A stretch of DNA of 35,502 nt from Provencibacterium sp. (GCA_022792175.1 JAAWAN010000034.1:1-35502); one strand, 5' to 3'; counted from the first letter of the stretch, positions 17,112-24,848 are shown. Notes: generated by a model not told the origin, from the letters alone. Translations and numbers: made by a program.

Positions 17112-17140
17112 TTGTGGCAGCAAGAGTATTGTGGTATTAT
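17112..17140 (+). promoter_or_regulatory. possible promoter upstream of the 132-bp element
   Basis: TTGTGG (17112-17117), a 17-base spacer and TATTAT (17135-17140). It would transcribe through the inverted-repeat element toward the secreted-protein gene. Confidence 0.4.
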
Positions 17141-17152
17141 GAATTAAAATTT

Positions 17153-17284
17153 ATTACTATAAAGTGTACTTTTAAGCAAAAAGCTGAAAACCGTCTTTTA
17201 TCCGGGAAAATGGGGTAAAAGGGCGGTTTTTTGTCCGCTTTTTCGCCCGGTTTCGCCGTAGTAAAAAGTACACTTTACGGTAAT
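17153..17284. repeat. 132-bp element with 21-bp inverted ends (MITE-like)
   Basis: Bases 17153-17173 and 17264-17284 are inverted copies with two mismatches; each contains the near-palindrome AAAGTGTACTTT or its complement. Between them lies a terminator-like hairpin. It has the size and form of a miniature inverted-repeat transposable element, but no clear target-site duplication is visible. It could also be a pair of operator sites. Confidence 0.55.
17187..17232 (+). terminator. terminator or attenuator inside the 132-bp element
   Basis: AAAACCGTCTTTTA pairs imperfectly (G-U wobbles) with TAAAAGGGCGGTTTT, then TTTTTTG. It can terminate the exporter operon, or attenuate transcription from the promoter at 17112. 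Confidence 0.6.
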
Positions 17285-17381
17285 GAAGGGCGGGATACGG
17301 CGCAGATGAGCAGGGCGGAGGGGATGCCGAAAAGTAAGCTGAACGACAAAAACGAAGACAAAAAACGGAGGGTATGAAAAC

Positions 17382-19349
17382 ATGAAGAGAATATGGAGCG
17401 CTATTCTGGCTGCCGCTCTGGCGCTGGGGCTTGCCGCAACCGGCTTCGCCGAAGGCACACCGCCGGGAATGAGCGGGGACAGGGAGATAAGGGCAGATGA
17501 AGCCGGTGGGAAAATTGAAGCCACCAGTATAGAAAAATATGCACTTTATTATAGTGGAAATAAAATTCCTGAGGGTGAGCCGGCTGTTTTGCGGGTTTCT
17601 GTCAATTCTATCGGTGCTAATTTTACCGGTTCTAACTTTACTTTGGTTTCCTCGCAGAAGCCTGAAAGCGTTACTGCAGAATTGGAGCAGCATGAAGCCG
17701 GCAATATAAAGTGTGAAATTGAAAATATCGTGGAAACAAATCCGGAAGAATTCAGTTCAAGGCTTTATATAGCTGTAACGCCGGATAAATATACGCCGGA
17801 AGATATTGGAAAAATTTACAATGGAAAGTTGTCCATTATCTGGAAAGATGGTTCTGTATCTGAGATTCAACTGCAAGTGAAATTAAGCGAAGAGCCGCAC
17901 TGGGATTTTTTTATTCTGGACGAAAATGGTAAAGAAGTCAAAGGCTATGCATTGGAGCTGGGCAGTATCTACACTATCAAAACCAAAATTGTTGATAGAA
18001 CGGATGTATTGCGCCAGAAACAAAAAGTGCAGGAGATTTCTGCAAAATGGGAAATTGAAAATGGAAGTAATTGCATCAGCGTCTTGAAAGGCTCTGAATA
18101 TGTGGCCCCGATAGACGGTGAAGAGTGGGATGATACGGCGGTTTATACAGTAGACTACAGCGCTGATAAGCTGACCGATTTTCCTTTCCAGATGAAATTT
18201 AGGGCGGAAACGTTGGGCAAATTTGAGTTTGGAAGTTATTTCTATTATGATGGAACTTATGGAATGGGTGAATCTCGTATTTATACCATCACCGGCCCCT
18301 CCAATATCGTCCCTCCCGCCGATATCAACGATGCCATCGAAAATCCGACCGGCAGCGGTATCGTTATCGATGTTCCCCAAAATATGGGCCTCAACAAGGA
18401 CTCCTTTGAAAGCATCTGGGAGAAAGCGAACGGCCAGCCGGTCACGCTGAACGCAAACGGTGCGAAGCTCACCTTCGATACCGCAGAGCCACTGTCCGCA
18501 GAATTTCTGCGTGACCTTCAGAACCGCAACGACAATTTCTTTAACCCCGCGGTCTATTCGCGCATCCCCCAGAAGGCGCAGGAGGCAGGCTACCATGGCG
18601 GCCGGTGGATGGAGTTTATGTATTCCGGCGTTCTGCCCGGGAAAATGAGCGTTACGGTCGATGTCCCGCAGAACACCTTCCCCACAGGCACCGCCCTGCG
18701 CCTCTGGTATTATGATACGCTCACCGGCCGCGCCTCGCTCGACCCCGCCACCGTCACCTTTAACGGGAACAGGGCGACCTTCTCGATTACCCACTGCTCG
18801 ACCTATGCGCTCTATCTGGCGGGCTACGACCCCAACCCGGGCAGCACCCAGAAGCCGGACGACAAGCCTGACCCCAAACCCGAAGGCAAACCCGACCCGA
18901 AGCCTGATAACAAACCCGGCAGTGGCAGCTCCTCCGGCTCCGGCTCGGGCAGCACCGAAAAAACCTTCGGCTGGGCGGATATGCGCGAGGAAATCCGCGC
19001 CGCCAAAGCGGGCGATACGCTGCGCTTCACCGTTTCAGCCGATGAAAAGGTACCGGCCAGTCTGCTGCGTGCGCTGAAATCCAAAGAGGATGTCGCCCTC
19101 ATCCTGCGCTACGGCAACAGCAAAAGCGTCACCATTTCCAGCGACGCCATCGGCAGTATTGAAAAGGCGGAGTACCGTTTCAACGAGCTGCAGCAGCTGT
19201 TCGCTTCGCAGAACGAGGAAAGAGAATCCGCCGAAACAGTTCCCTCCGATAAGAAGAACCCGGGAACCGGTGCGCCGGAGAAAACCGGTCTTTCCCTTCT
19301 GGCGTTCCTGCCTCTCGGCGCGCTGCTGCTGAAAAAGCACAGCAGATAA
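17382..19349 (+). CDS. secreted cell-surface protein with NPGTG-type C-terminal anchor
   Basis: A 655-aa exported protein of unknown function. Residues 1-24 are a signal peptide (MKRIWSAILAAALALGLAAT then GFAEG). Residues 50-300 look beta-rich and ligand-binding-like. Residues about 310-480 hold a second domain ending in THCSTYALYLAGY, as seen in many clostridial surface proteins. A Pro/Lys/Asp linker (DKPDPKPEGKPDPKP) and a Gly/Ser stretch follow (about 485-525), then a small domain, then NPGTGAPEKTG, a hydrophobic stretch and KKHSR, resembling a sortase signal of NPxTG type or a plain anchor. The part from about 17520 to 18290 is clearly AT-richer than the rest. The ribosome binding site is ACGGAGGG. 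Confidence 0.75.
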   Translation: MKRIWSAILAAALALGLAATGFAEGTPPGMSGDREIRADEAGGKIEATSIEKYALYYSGNKIPEGEPAVLRVSVNSIGANFTGSNFTLVSSQKPESVTAELEQHEAGNIKCEIENIVETNPEEFSSRLYIAVTPDKYTPEDIGKIYNGKLSIIWKDGSVSEIQLQVKLSEEPHWDFFILDENGKEVKGYALELGSIYTIKTKIVDRTDVLRQKQKVQEISAKWEIENGSNCISVLKGSEYVAPIDGEEWDDTAVYTVDYSADKLTDFPFQMKFRAETLGKFEFGSYFYYDGTYGMGESRIYTITGPSNIVPPADINDAIENPTGSGIVIDVPQNMGLNKDSFESIWEKANGQPVTLNANGAKLTFDTAEPLSAEFLRDLQNRNDNFFNPAVYSRIPQKAQEAGYHGGRWMEFMYSGVLPGKMSVTVDVPQNTFPTGTALRLWYYDTLTGRASLDPATVTFNGNRATFSITHCSTYALYLAGYDPNPGSTQKPDDKPDPKPEGKPDPKPDNKPGSGSSSGSGSGSTEKTFGWADMREEIRAAKAGDTLRFTVSADEKVPASLLRALKSKEDVALILRYGNSKSVTISSDAIGSIEKAEYRFNELQQLFASQNEERESAETVPSDKKNPGTGAPEKTGLSLLAFLPLGALLLKKHSR

Positions 19350-19379
19350 TTTTCCCTTCAAAAACGCATCGCTTATAAA

Positions 19380-19418
19380 GACACCGCCTGCAGGCCGAGT
19401 GAACCTGCGGGCGGTGTC
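19380..19418. terminator. bidirectional terminator between convergent genes
   Basis: GACACCGCC (19380-19388) pairs with GGCGGTGTC (19410-19418), followed by TTTTATG on plus and TTTATAAG on minus. Confidence 0.8.
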
Positions 19419-19464
19419 TTTTATGTTGCTCTTTTGTTTTTGATGAAGCACTGTGCGACCGCAT

Positions 19465-21063
19465 TCAGCGGTCCCATTTGTCGCAGAGCGCGCTCACCTG
19501 GTCGGCAAAGCGGGCAAGGTCCTTGTTGCTTGTGCCCTTGTTTTTGTCAATCACCGACAGCAGCCGCTTTCCGGCCGTCAGCAGGCGGGTAAATACATCG
19601 GAAACGCGCTGCTTGCCGGGCACCTTTTTAACGGCGACGGGCACGCCCTTTTGTATCCATCTGTCCTCCATCAGGTCATAGACGGCGCCGCTGTAGGGGG
19701 CATCCACCGTGTAATGAAATTCATCCTGCAGGCAGGCGGTGAAGGCATCGCAGGCCTCGGTGCTGCCGTGTACGACGAAGACCCGTTTCGGTTTTTCGGT
19801 GAAGGCGTTAATATAGCGCAGCAGCCCGTCCTTATCCGCATGGCCGCTGACCCCCTCGAGCCTGGTAATCTCCGCCTGCACTTCAATCGTCTCGCCGAAC
19901 AGATGCACCTGTTTGGCCCCCTCAAGAAGGGAGCGCCCGAGCGTTCCGACCGCCTGATAGCCGACAAAGAGGATGGTGCTCTCCGGCCGCCAGAGGTTGT
20001 GCTTGAGGTGGTGTTTAATCCGTCCCGCCTCGCACATGCCGCTTGCGGAGATAATGACCTTACACTGCCGGTCAAAATTTATCTGCCGGGACTCATCGCT
20101 CGTAACGGCGGTAAAAAGCCCGTCGAAGCCGATGGGGTTTATCCCTTTTTCCACGAGCTCCAGCGCCTCTTCATCAAAGCAGTCGGCTACATTCTGATTG
20201 AAGATGGTGGAGGCCTCAATGGCAAGCGGGCTGTCCACATAGACAGGGAATCCCTCATGTCCCTTTATCAGCTTATCCTCTTTAATTTTGCGCAAAAAGT
20301 AGAGCAGCTCCTGGGTACGGCCGACGGCGAAGGAGGGGATGACCAGATTGCCGCCGCGGTCGAAGGTGCGCTGAATGACCTCGGCGAGCATGGCGACATA
20401 GTCAGGAGGCGGGTTGTGCAGCCGGGTGCCGTAGGTCGCCTCCATGACGACATAGTCCGCTTCGGATATGTACTGCGGGTCGCGGATGAGCGGCTGGTTG
20501 ATGTTTCCGATATCGCCGGAGAAGACGATTTTTCGTTTTTCTCCCTGTTCCTCGATAAATACCTCGATACTCGCTGAGCCGAGCAGATGCCCCCCATCGG
20601 TATAGCGCAGGCGGATTCCCTCGCACAGGGGGAACAGCTCATCATACCGGCAGCCCTGAAAGCGCTGGATAACGCCGATGGCATCCTCCATCGTATACAG
20701 CGGCACATATTCCTCATGGCCCGCGCGCTTGCCCTTGCGGTTGCGCCACTCCGCTTCAAACATCTGAATGTGCGCGCTGTCGCGCAGCATAATGTCGCAG
20801 AGGCTGCAGGTGGCATAAGTGGCGATGACCTGGCCGCGAAAGCCCTGGCTGTAGAGCAGCGGGAGCCTGCCGCTGTGGTCGATATGCGCATGGGTGAGAA
20901 GGACATAGTCAATTTCGGCGGCGCTTACCGGGATTTCCTGGTTTTCGTATTCATCAACCCCCTGTTCAAGCCCACAGTCTATCAGAATGTTTTTCCCGCA
21001 AACCCTCAGCATGTGGCAGCTGCCGGTTACCTCGTGGTCCGCTCCTAAGAAAAGTAGCTGCAT
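19465..21063 (-). CDS. beta-CASP metallo-beta-lactamase-fold protein (RNase-like)
   Basis: A 532-aa enzyme of the CPSF/RNase J-like superfamily, expected to cut RNA as a zinc-dependent nuclease. The metal motifs are THAHIDHSG (His58, His60, Asp62, His63), His159 in GGHLLGS and Asp184 in FSGDIG. The beta-CASP insertion has motif A Glu208 (MEATYG), and SGHADKDGLL provides the late conserved His. C-terminal residues 460-532 are basic (KKVPGKQRVSDVF) and may help bind RNA. The last 50 residues extend beyond the usual domain. A promoter lies upstream on the minus strand. Not obviously in an operon. Confidence 0.88.
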   Translation of the reverse strand: MQLLFLGADHEVTGSCHMLRVCGKNILIDCGLEQGVDEYENQEIPVSAAEIDYVLLTHAHIDHSGRLPLLYSQGFRGQVIATYATCSLCDIMLRDSAHIQMFEAEWRNRKGKRAGHEEYVPLYTMEDAIGVIQRFQGCRYDELFPLCEGIRLRYTDGGHLLGSASIEVFIEEQGEKRKIVFSGDIGNINQPLIRDPQYISEADYVVMEATYGTRLHNPPPDYVAMLAEVIQRTFDRGGNLVIPSFAVGRTQELLYFLRKIKEDKLIKGHEGFPVYVDSPLAIEASTIFNQNVADCFDEEALELVEKGINPIGFDGLFTAVTSDESRQINFDRQCKVIISASGMCEAGRIKHHLKHNLWRPESTILFVGYQAVGTLGRSLLEGAKQVHLFGETIEVQAEITRLEGVSGHADKDGLLRYINAFTEKPKRVFVVHGSTEACDAFTACLQDEFHYTVDAPYSGAVYDLMEDRWIQKGVPVAVKKVPGKQRVSDVFTRLLTAGKRLLSVIDKNKGTSNKDLARFADQVSALCDKWDR

Positions 21064-21134
21064 ACTGGTCGCCTCCCTGAACTGATTTCATGATGAAATT
21101 TTGGATGGTATGCTGCAGAACCCCTGTTTGTTTT

Positions 21135-21164
21135 ATTTTACCATAAATTCATATGTTTTGACAA
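21135..21164 (-). promoter_or_regulatory. promoter of the beta-CASP gene
   Basis: On the minus strand TTGTCA, an 18-base spacer and TAAAAT, about 70 bases before the start codon, in an AT-rich stretch. Confidence 0.65.
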
Positions 21165-21289
21165 TTGAAATAGCGATTTTATTATTTTTTATTTTTTTTC
21201 GATGGATATCGCTATTCTGATGAACGCTGTCCGGTATCCGCGCAGCGGGCGGCGGAATCGGGATAAAAAGCAGAATGGCCCTTCCCCAG

Positions 21290-21337
21290 CTTCTTGAACT
21301 CTGCTGTGTATTTCTTCTTCGGAACCCCTTTGGACAC
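21290..21337 (-). pseudogene. 5' remnant of an IS3-like orfA
   Basis: On the minus strand GTG opens VSKGVPKKKYTAEFKK, the usual beginning of IS3-family OrfA helix-turn-helix proteins in Clostridia (MSKxxxKKYTxEFKxxVV). After residue 16 the similarity ends and the frame soon stops. With the hairpin just upstream this looks like the left end of a lost insertion sequence. The assignment rests on a short match. Confidence 0.45.
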
Positions 21338-21344
21338 AATAAAT

Positions 21345-21391
21345 CACCCCATTTGTTATTCAGTATACCATACTGTCTAACAAATGGGGTG
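21345..21391. repeat. 47-base near-perfect hairpin (probable IS end)
   Basis: CACCCCATTTGTTA (21345-21358) and TAACAAATGGGGTG (21378-21391) are exact inverses. Inside them CAGTAT and ATACTG form a second stem around a 3-base loop. No U-tract follows on either strand. It lies immediately upstream of the orfA remnant, as an insertion-sequence end would. Confidence 0.6.
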
Positions 21392-21514
21392 CCGTTCATT
21401 TTACAGGGCAGCCGCTCTTTGCTGATCCGGCGACCGGATAAAGCAGGAAAGATGCTTGAATACCCCGACTGGACAGAGGAGGCAGCGGCCGGCAGAAAAA
21501 GAGGGGAGGGCCGG

Positions 21515-21787
21515 TCATTCGATAAAGCGGTCAAACACATCAATAAGCTCGGCAATCTTATCGGCTGCCTCTTCCTCGCTGCCGGTGAGCAGCGCATCAT
21601 GCACGCACCCTTCGAGATGGGCGCGCAGGATTTCCCGCTTGCAGCGGCGCAGCACCGCTTCCGCCGCCGTAATCTGGTTGGTGATTTCGATGCAGTAGCG
21701 GTCCTCCTCCACCATGCGCAGAATGCCGTCCATCTGGCCGCGCGCCGTTTTGAGCAGCCGGGCGATATAGGCGCCGTCCGCCTTCAT
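21515..21787 (-). CDS. csoR: CsoR-type copper-sensing repressor
   Basis: A 90-aa all-helical repressor of the CsoR/RcnR family that releases DNA on binding Cu(I). Counted from the upstream ATG at 21829 the metal triad is Cys46 (DRYCIEI), His71 and Cys75 (RAHLEGCVHDA), the Cys-His-Cys pattern of copper sensors. I prefer the start at 21787: it gives the usual CsoR length and begins 10 bases after the copA stop. The ATG at 21829 would overlap copA by 32 bases. It is the last gene of the copA operon, whose promoter carries a CsoR-like site. Confidence 0.88.
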   Translation of the reverse strand: MKADGAYIARLLKTARGQMDGILRMVEEDRYCIEITNQITAAEAVLRRCKREILRAHLEGCVHDALLTGSEEEAADKIAELIDVFDRFIE

Positions 21788-21797
21788 CCCTGCCGCC

Positions 21798-22004
21798 TCA
21801 TGCGAGGGAGACCGGCTCATATCCGGCATCCTTCACCGCCTGCAGCAGCGTTTCATCCGAAACGGGGGACTGCATGGTAATGTGTGCGCTCTTCTTTTCC
21901 AGGTCCACTTTTGCAGTGACCCCGTCGAGCGCGCCCAGCGCCTTCTCCACCGAGGCCTTGCAGTGTGCGCACATCATGCCCTCAATCACCATGGTTTTTT
22001 CCAT
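21798..22004 (-). CDS. putative free CopZ copper chaperone from an internal start in copA
   Basis: Inside the copA frame an ATG (22004) lies 8 bases after a perfect GGAGG, in the context AAAAGGAGGAAAATACG. Translation from it would give a 68-aa protein consisting of the whole C-terminal heavy-metal domain (MEKTMVIEGMMCAHCKASVE), the size of a stand-alone CopZ. The ribosome binding site is read through in copA as Gln-Lys-Glu-Glu-Asn. Both a fused and a free chaperone may therefore be made. Confidence 0.5.
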   Translation of the reverse strand: MEKTMVIEGMMCAHCKASVEKALGALDGVTAKVDLEKKSAHITMQSPVSDETLLQAVKDAGYEPVSLA

Positions 22005-24401
22005 CGTATTTTCCTCCTTTTGTGTTTTATCGGCTCCTGCGGACAGGGGACAGGCTGCAGTGGGGGCAGCTTTCCCGGCCGGCGTAGAAATTTCCGGCTC
22101 GATAGCGGGCTCTGCCGCTTTTTCCTCAGATGCGAAATGCGGCGAAAAGCCGCGCAGGCGCAAAGCGTTGCTGACCACACAGACCGAGCTTAGGCTCATC
22201 GCCGCCGCGCCGAACATGGGATTTAGCGTCCACCCGAGCAGCGGGAAAAAGACACCTGCCGCCAGCGGGATGCCGATCATGTTATAAATAAACGCCCAGA
22301 AGAGGTTTTCCTTAATATTGCGCAGCACGGCGCGGGAAAGCTGTATCGCTCCGGCAGCATCCAGCAGGTCGCTGCGCATGAGCACCACATCCGCCGCCTC
22401 GATGGCGATATCGGTCCCCGCGCCGATGGCCATGCCGACATCGGCGCGCGCAAGAGCGGGGGCATCGTTAATCCCGTCGCCCACCATGGCCACCCGGCGG
22501 CCCTCCTGCTGCAGCCCGAAGACGGTGCGCTCCTTGTCGGCGGGCAGCACCTCGGCCACCACCCTGCGTATGCCCGCCTGCCGGCCGATAGCGGCGGCGG
22601 TTCGGGCGTTATCCCCGGTGAGCAAAACGGTATCAATTCCCATTTGGCGCAGCGTTTTAACGGCGCGGGCGCTCTGGGGCTTTATCGTATCGGCAACCGC
22701 GATAAGTCCGAGCATGCGTCCGCCTTCGCTGAAATAAAGCGGCGTTTTTCCCTGTTCGGAGAGGGCGCTTCCCCGCGTTAACAGTTCTCCCGGCTCGGCG
22801 CCGGCCGCCTGCATCTGCCGAGGGTTTCCGGCAAAGACTGTTTTCCCGTTTACCTTCGCCTGAATGCCGGCGCCCTCTGCGAGCTGATAGCCATCCGGAT
22901 CGGTCAGCGTCAGCCCCTTTTCCGCGGCATATTCGGTAATGGCTCGGGCGAGCGGATGCTCGCTTGCCCGCTCGGCCGAGGCCGCCAGATGCAGCAGTTC
23001 CTCCTCCCTGACCCCTTCGGCGGGGAGGATATCGGTCACGCGGGGCTTACCCTCAGTGACTGTTCCGGTTTTGTCGAGCACCACCGTATTGACTCCCTGC
23101 AGCGCCTGCAGGCTTTCGGCGGATTTATAGAGGATGCCCTGCTGCGCGCCGCGTCCGGTGCCCACCATAATGGCGGTCGGCGTAGCCAGTCCCAGCGCGC
23201 AGGGACAGGAGATAACCAGCACGGCAATGGCGCGCGCCAGCGCGAAGCCGGGCGTCTGCCCCAGAATCAGCCAGATGATGCCGGTAATAACGGCGATGGT
23301 GATAACGGTGGGGACGAAGATGGCGCTGACCCGGTCGGCCAGCTGGGCGATGGGGGCCTTTGAGCCGCCCGCCTCCTCCACCAGGCGGACAATCTGCGCC
23401 AAGGTGCTGTCCTCCCCGGTGTGCTGTACCTCTATCTGCATATAGCCCGCCTCGGTGACCGTTGCGCCGGTCACCCGGTCACCCGGCTGCTTTTCTGCGG
23501 GGATGCTCTCGCCGGTCAGCGCGGACTCATCCACCGCCGCGCTTCCGGAGAGGACGACACCGTCCGCCGGGATACGCTGCCCGCTGCGCACAACGGCGAT
23601 GTCTCCGGCGCGCACCTCGGCGATGGGCACCTCAACCTCCGCCCCGTCCCGCAGCAGAACGGCCGTTTTGGGCGCGAGATCGAGCAGCATGGCAATCGCC
23701 TCGCTGGTGCGCCCGCGGCTGCGGGCCTCTAAAAACTTGCCGCAGGTGATGAGCGTTAAAATCATGCCGGCTGATTCAAAATAGAGGTCCATCGCGAAGC
23801 TGTGGGCGGTGTGCAGGTTCCCCCTGCCCATGGCAAAGCCGATGGCATACAGCGCATAGACCCCGTAGACCACCGCCGCGCCCGAACCGATGGCAATGAG
23901 CGCATCCATATTCGGCGCGCGGTGCCAGAGGGTTTTAAAACCTCGGGAAAAGTAGGCGCGCCCCTCATAGAGAATAGGAATGGTGAGCAGCAGCTCGGTG
24001 AGGGCCAGGGCGAAGGCGTTTTCCGCTCCCGAAAAAAAGGCGGGGATGGGCAGCCCCATCATATGCCCCATCGAGAGATAGAAGAGAGGAACAAGAAAGC
24101 AGAGGGAAACAATCAGCCGGTGGCGCAGCGAGCGGATTTCTGCGGCGGCGGGAGCCTCCCGCATCTTTGCGGCAGGCGCAGCCTCCTCCTCCCCGCGCGG
24201 CTTTGCGCCATAACCGGCCTGCTCGACCGCCCGAACGATGGCGGCGGCATCGGTACGCTTTTCATCAAATTCCACCTGCATCCGGTTCTGCAGCAGGTTC
24301 ACATTGACCGCCGACACGCCCTCTGTCTGCCGCACGGCTTTTTCCACATGCGCCGAGCAGGCCGAGCAGGTCATACCGGTTACATCAAAGGCCTGTTTCA
24401 T
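21798..24401 (-). CDS. copA: copper-exporting P1B-type ATPase with fused C-terminal CopZ-like domain
   Basis: Pumps Cu(I) out of the cell using ATP. The 867-aa protein has an N-terminal heavy-metal domain (GMTCSACSAHVEKAV, about residue 10), eight membrane helices, the TGES actuator loop, the CPC metal motif in ISCPCALGLATP, phosphorylation site DKTGT, SEHPLA and GDGINDAPALA. After the last helix a Pro/Ala/Glu-rich linker leads to a second heavy-metal domain (GMMCAHCKASVEKAL) at the C-terminus, an unusual place. I chose the ATG at 24401, which has AGGAAGG upstream, over an in-frame ATG at 24536 lying in the promoter. Operon with csoR. Confidence 0.93.
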   Translation of the reverse strand: MKQAFDVTGMTCSACSAHVEKAVRQTEGVSAVNVNLLQNRMQVEFDEKRTDAAAIVRAVEQAGYGAKPRGEEEAAPAAKMREAPAAAEIRSLRHRLIVSLCFLVPLFYLSMGHMMGLPIPAFFSGAENAFALALTELLLTIPILYEGRAYFSRGFKTLWHRAPNMDALIAIGSGAAVVYGVYALYAIGFAMGRGNLHTAHSFAMDLYFESAGMILTLITCGKFLEARSRGRTSEAIAMLLDLAPKTAVLLRDGAEVEVPIAEVRAGDIAVVRSGQRIPADGVVLSGSAAVDESALTGESIPAEKQPGDRVTGATVTEAGYMQIEVQHTGEDSTLAQIVRLVEEAGGSKAPIAQLADRVSAIFVPTVITIAVITGIIWLILGQTPGFALARAIAVLVISCPCALGLATPTAIMVGTGRGAQQGILYKSAESLQALQGVNTVVLDKTGTVTEGKPRVTDILPAEGVREEELLHLAASAERASEHPLARAITEYAAEKGLTLTDPDGYQLAEGAGIQAKVNGKTVFAGNPRQMQAAGAEPGELLTRGSALSEQGKTPLYFSEGGRMLGLIAVADTIKPQSARAVKTLRQMGIDTVLLTGDNARTAAAIGRQAGIRRVVAEVLPADKERTVFGLQQEGRRVAMVGDGINDAPALARADVGMAIGAGTDIAIEAADVVLMRSDLLDAAGAIQLSRAVLRNIKENLFWAFIYNMIGIPLAAGVFFPLLGWTLNPMFGAAAMSLSSVCVVSNALRLRGFSPHFASEEKAAEPAIEPEISTPAGKAAPTAACPLSAGADKTQKEENTMEKTMVIEGMMCAHCKASVEKALGALDGVTAKVDLEKKSAHITMQSPVSDETLLQAVKDAGYEPVSLA

Positions 24402-24471
24402 GCTGGACATCCTTCCTTCCTGAAAGCCGCATTTGCAGGCGGCCGCTTTGGATATGAATATGATTATTGGA

Positions 24472-24502
24472 ACAGATACCCCCACCCCCCGGGGGTATCT
24501 GT
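24472..24502. promoter_or_regulatory. CsoR operator
   Basis: ACAGATACCCCC and GGGGGTATCTGT are a perfect 12-bp inverted repeat around a 7-base C-rich spacer. The TACCCC/GGGGTA arms with a central G/C run are the known form of CsoR sites. It covers the expected transcription start of copA. Confidence 0.85.
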
Positions 24503-24506
24503 CGAT

Positions 24507-24536
24507 ATTATATACCATTCCGGTAAAAAATGTCAA
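24507..24536 (-). promoter_or_regulatory. copA promoter
   Basis: On the minus strand TTGACA (24531-24536), an 18-base spacer and TATAAT (24507-24512): both boxes match consensus exactly. The CsoR operator begins 5 bases further on. Confidence 0.85.
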
Positions 24537-24689
24537 GGGACTTGAGCAGGCTTTTTTAAAGAGATGGGCTCTTATGCAGGATTCCCGGCAGATTTTTTTC
24601 TATTCCCTGGCAGGCGGCACCCGTTCATAAAAATGTGGGGCAGAAAGCTTTTTTCCGTGGAAACGGTATGCGAATGAGGCGGATTATGC

Positions 24690-24695
24690 TATAAT
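24690..24695 (+). promoter_or_regulatory. extended -10 promoter upstream of the 110-bp repeat
   Basis: TGCTATAAT (24687-24695) is a perfect extended -10. The words around it, TTATGCTATAATAAGCGCA then GAGAGGAAA, recur almost unchanged next to the second repeat copy (minus strand, 35340-35370). Transcription would run into a hairpin (AGGAAAGC/GCTTTCCT) and then the repeat. Confidence 0.5.
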
Positions 24696-24738
24696 AAGCG
24701 CAGAGAGGAAAGCGGGGCTTTCCTCTGCCCGCGTACCC

Positions 24739-24848
24739 GCGGGCCGCGCCGCTTTTCGGCGCGAAATGCGCTTGTTACACCATAACTCAAAACCGGAAAA
24801 ACCGGTTTTGAGCCGCCGCGCGGCGGCAGAGCAGGGCTCTATGAGCCC
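24739..24848 (+). repeat. 110-bp structured repeat, copy A
   Basis: It has four hairpins in a row: GCGCCG/CGGCGC, CTCAAAACCGG/CCGGTTTTGAG, a CCGCCG/CGGCGG palindrome and GGGCTC/GAGCCC. The unpaired core GCGCTTGTTACACCATAAC (24768-24786) differs by one base from that in copy B at 35374-35483 (minus strand). Both copies are 110 bases and lie upstream of a gene in the same relative orientation. Confidence 0.65.

Noticed and set aside
19453-20577. 374-aa open frame on the plus strand
   Set aside because: Antisense to the well-supported beta-CASP gene; no ribosome site and no family resemblance. Long shadow frames are expected in GC-rich DNA.
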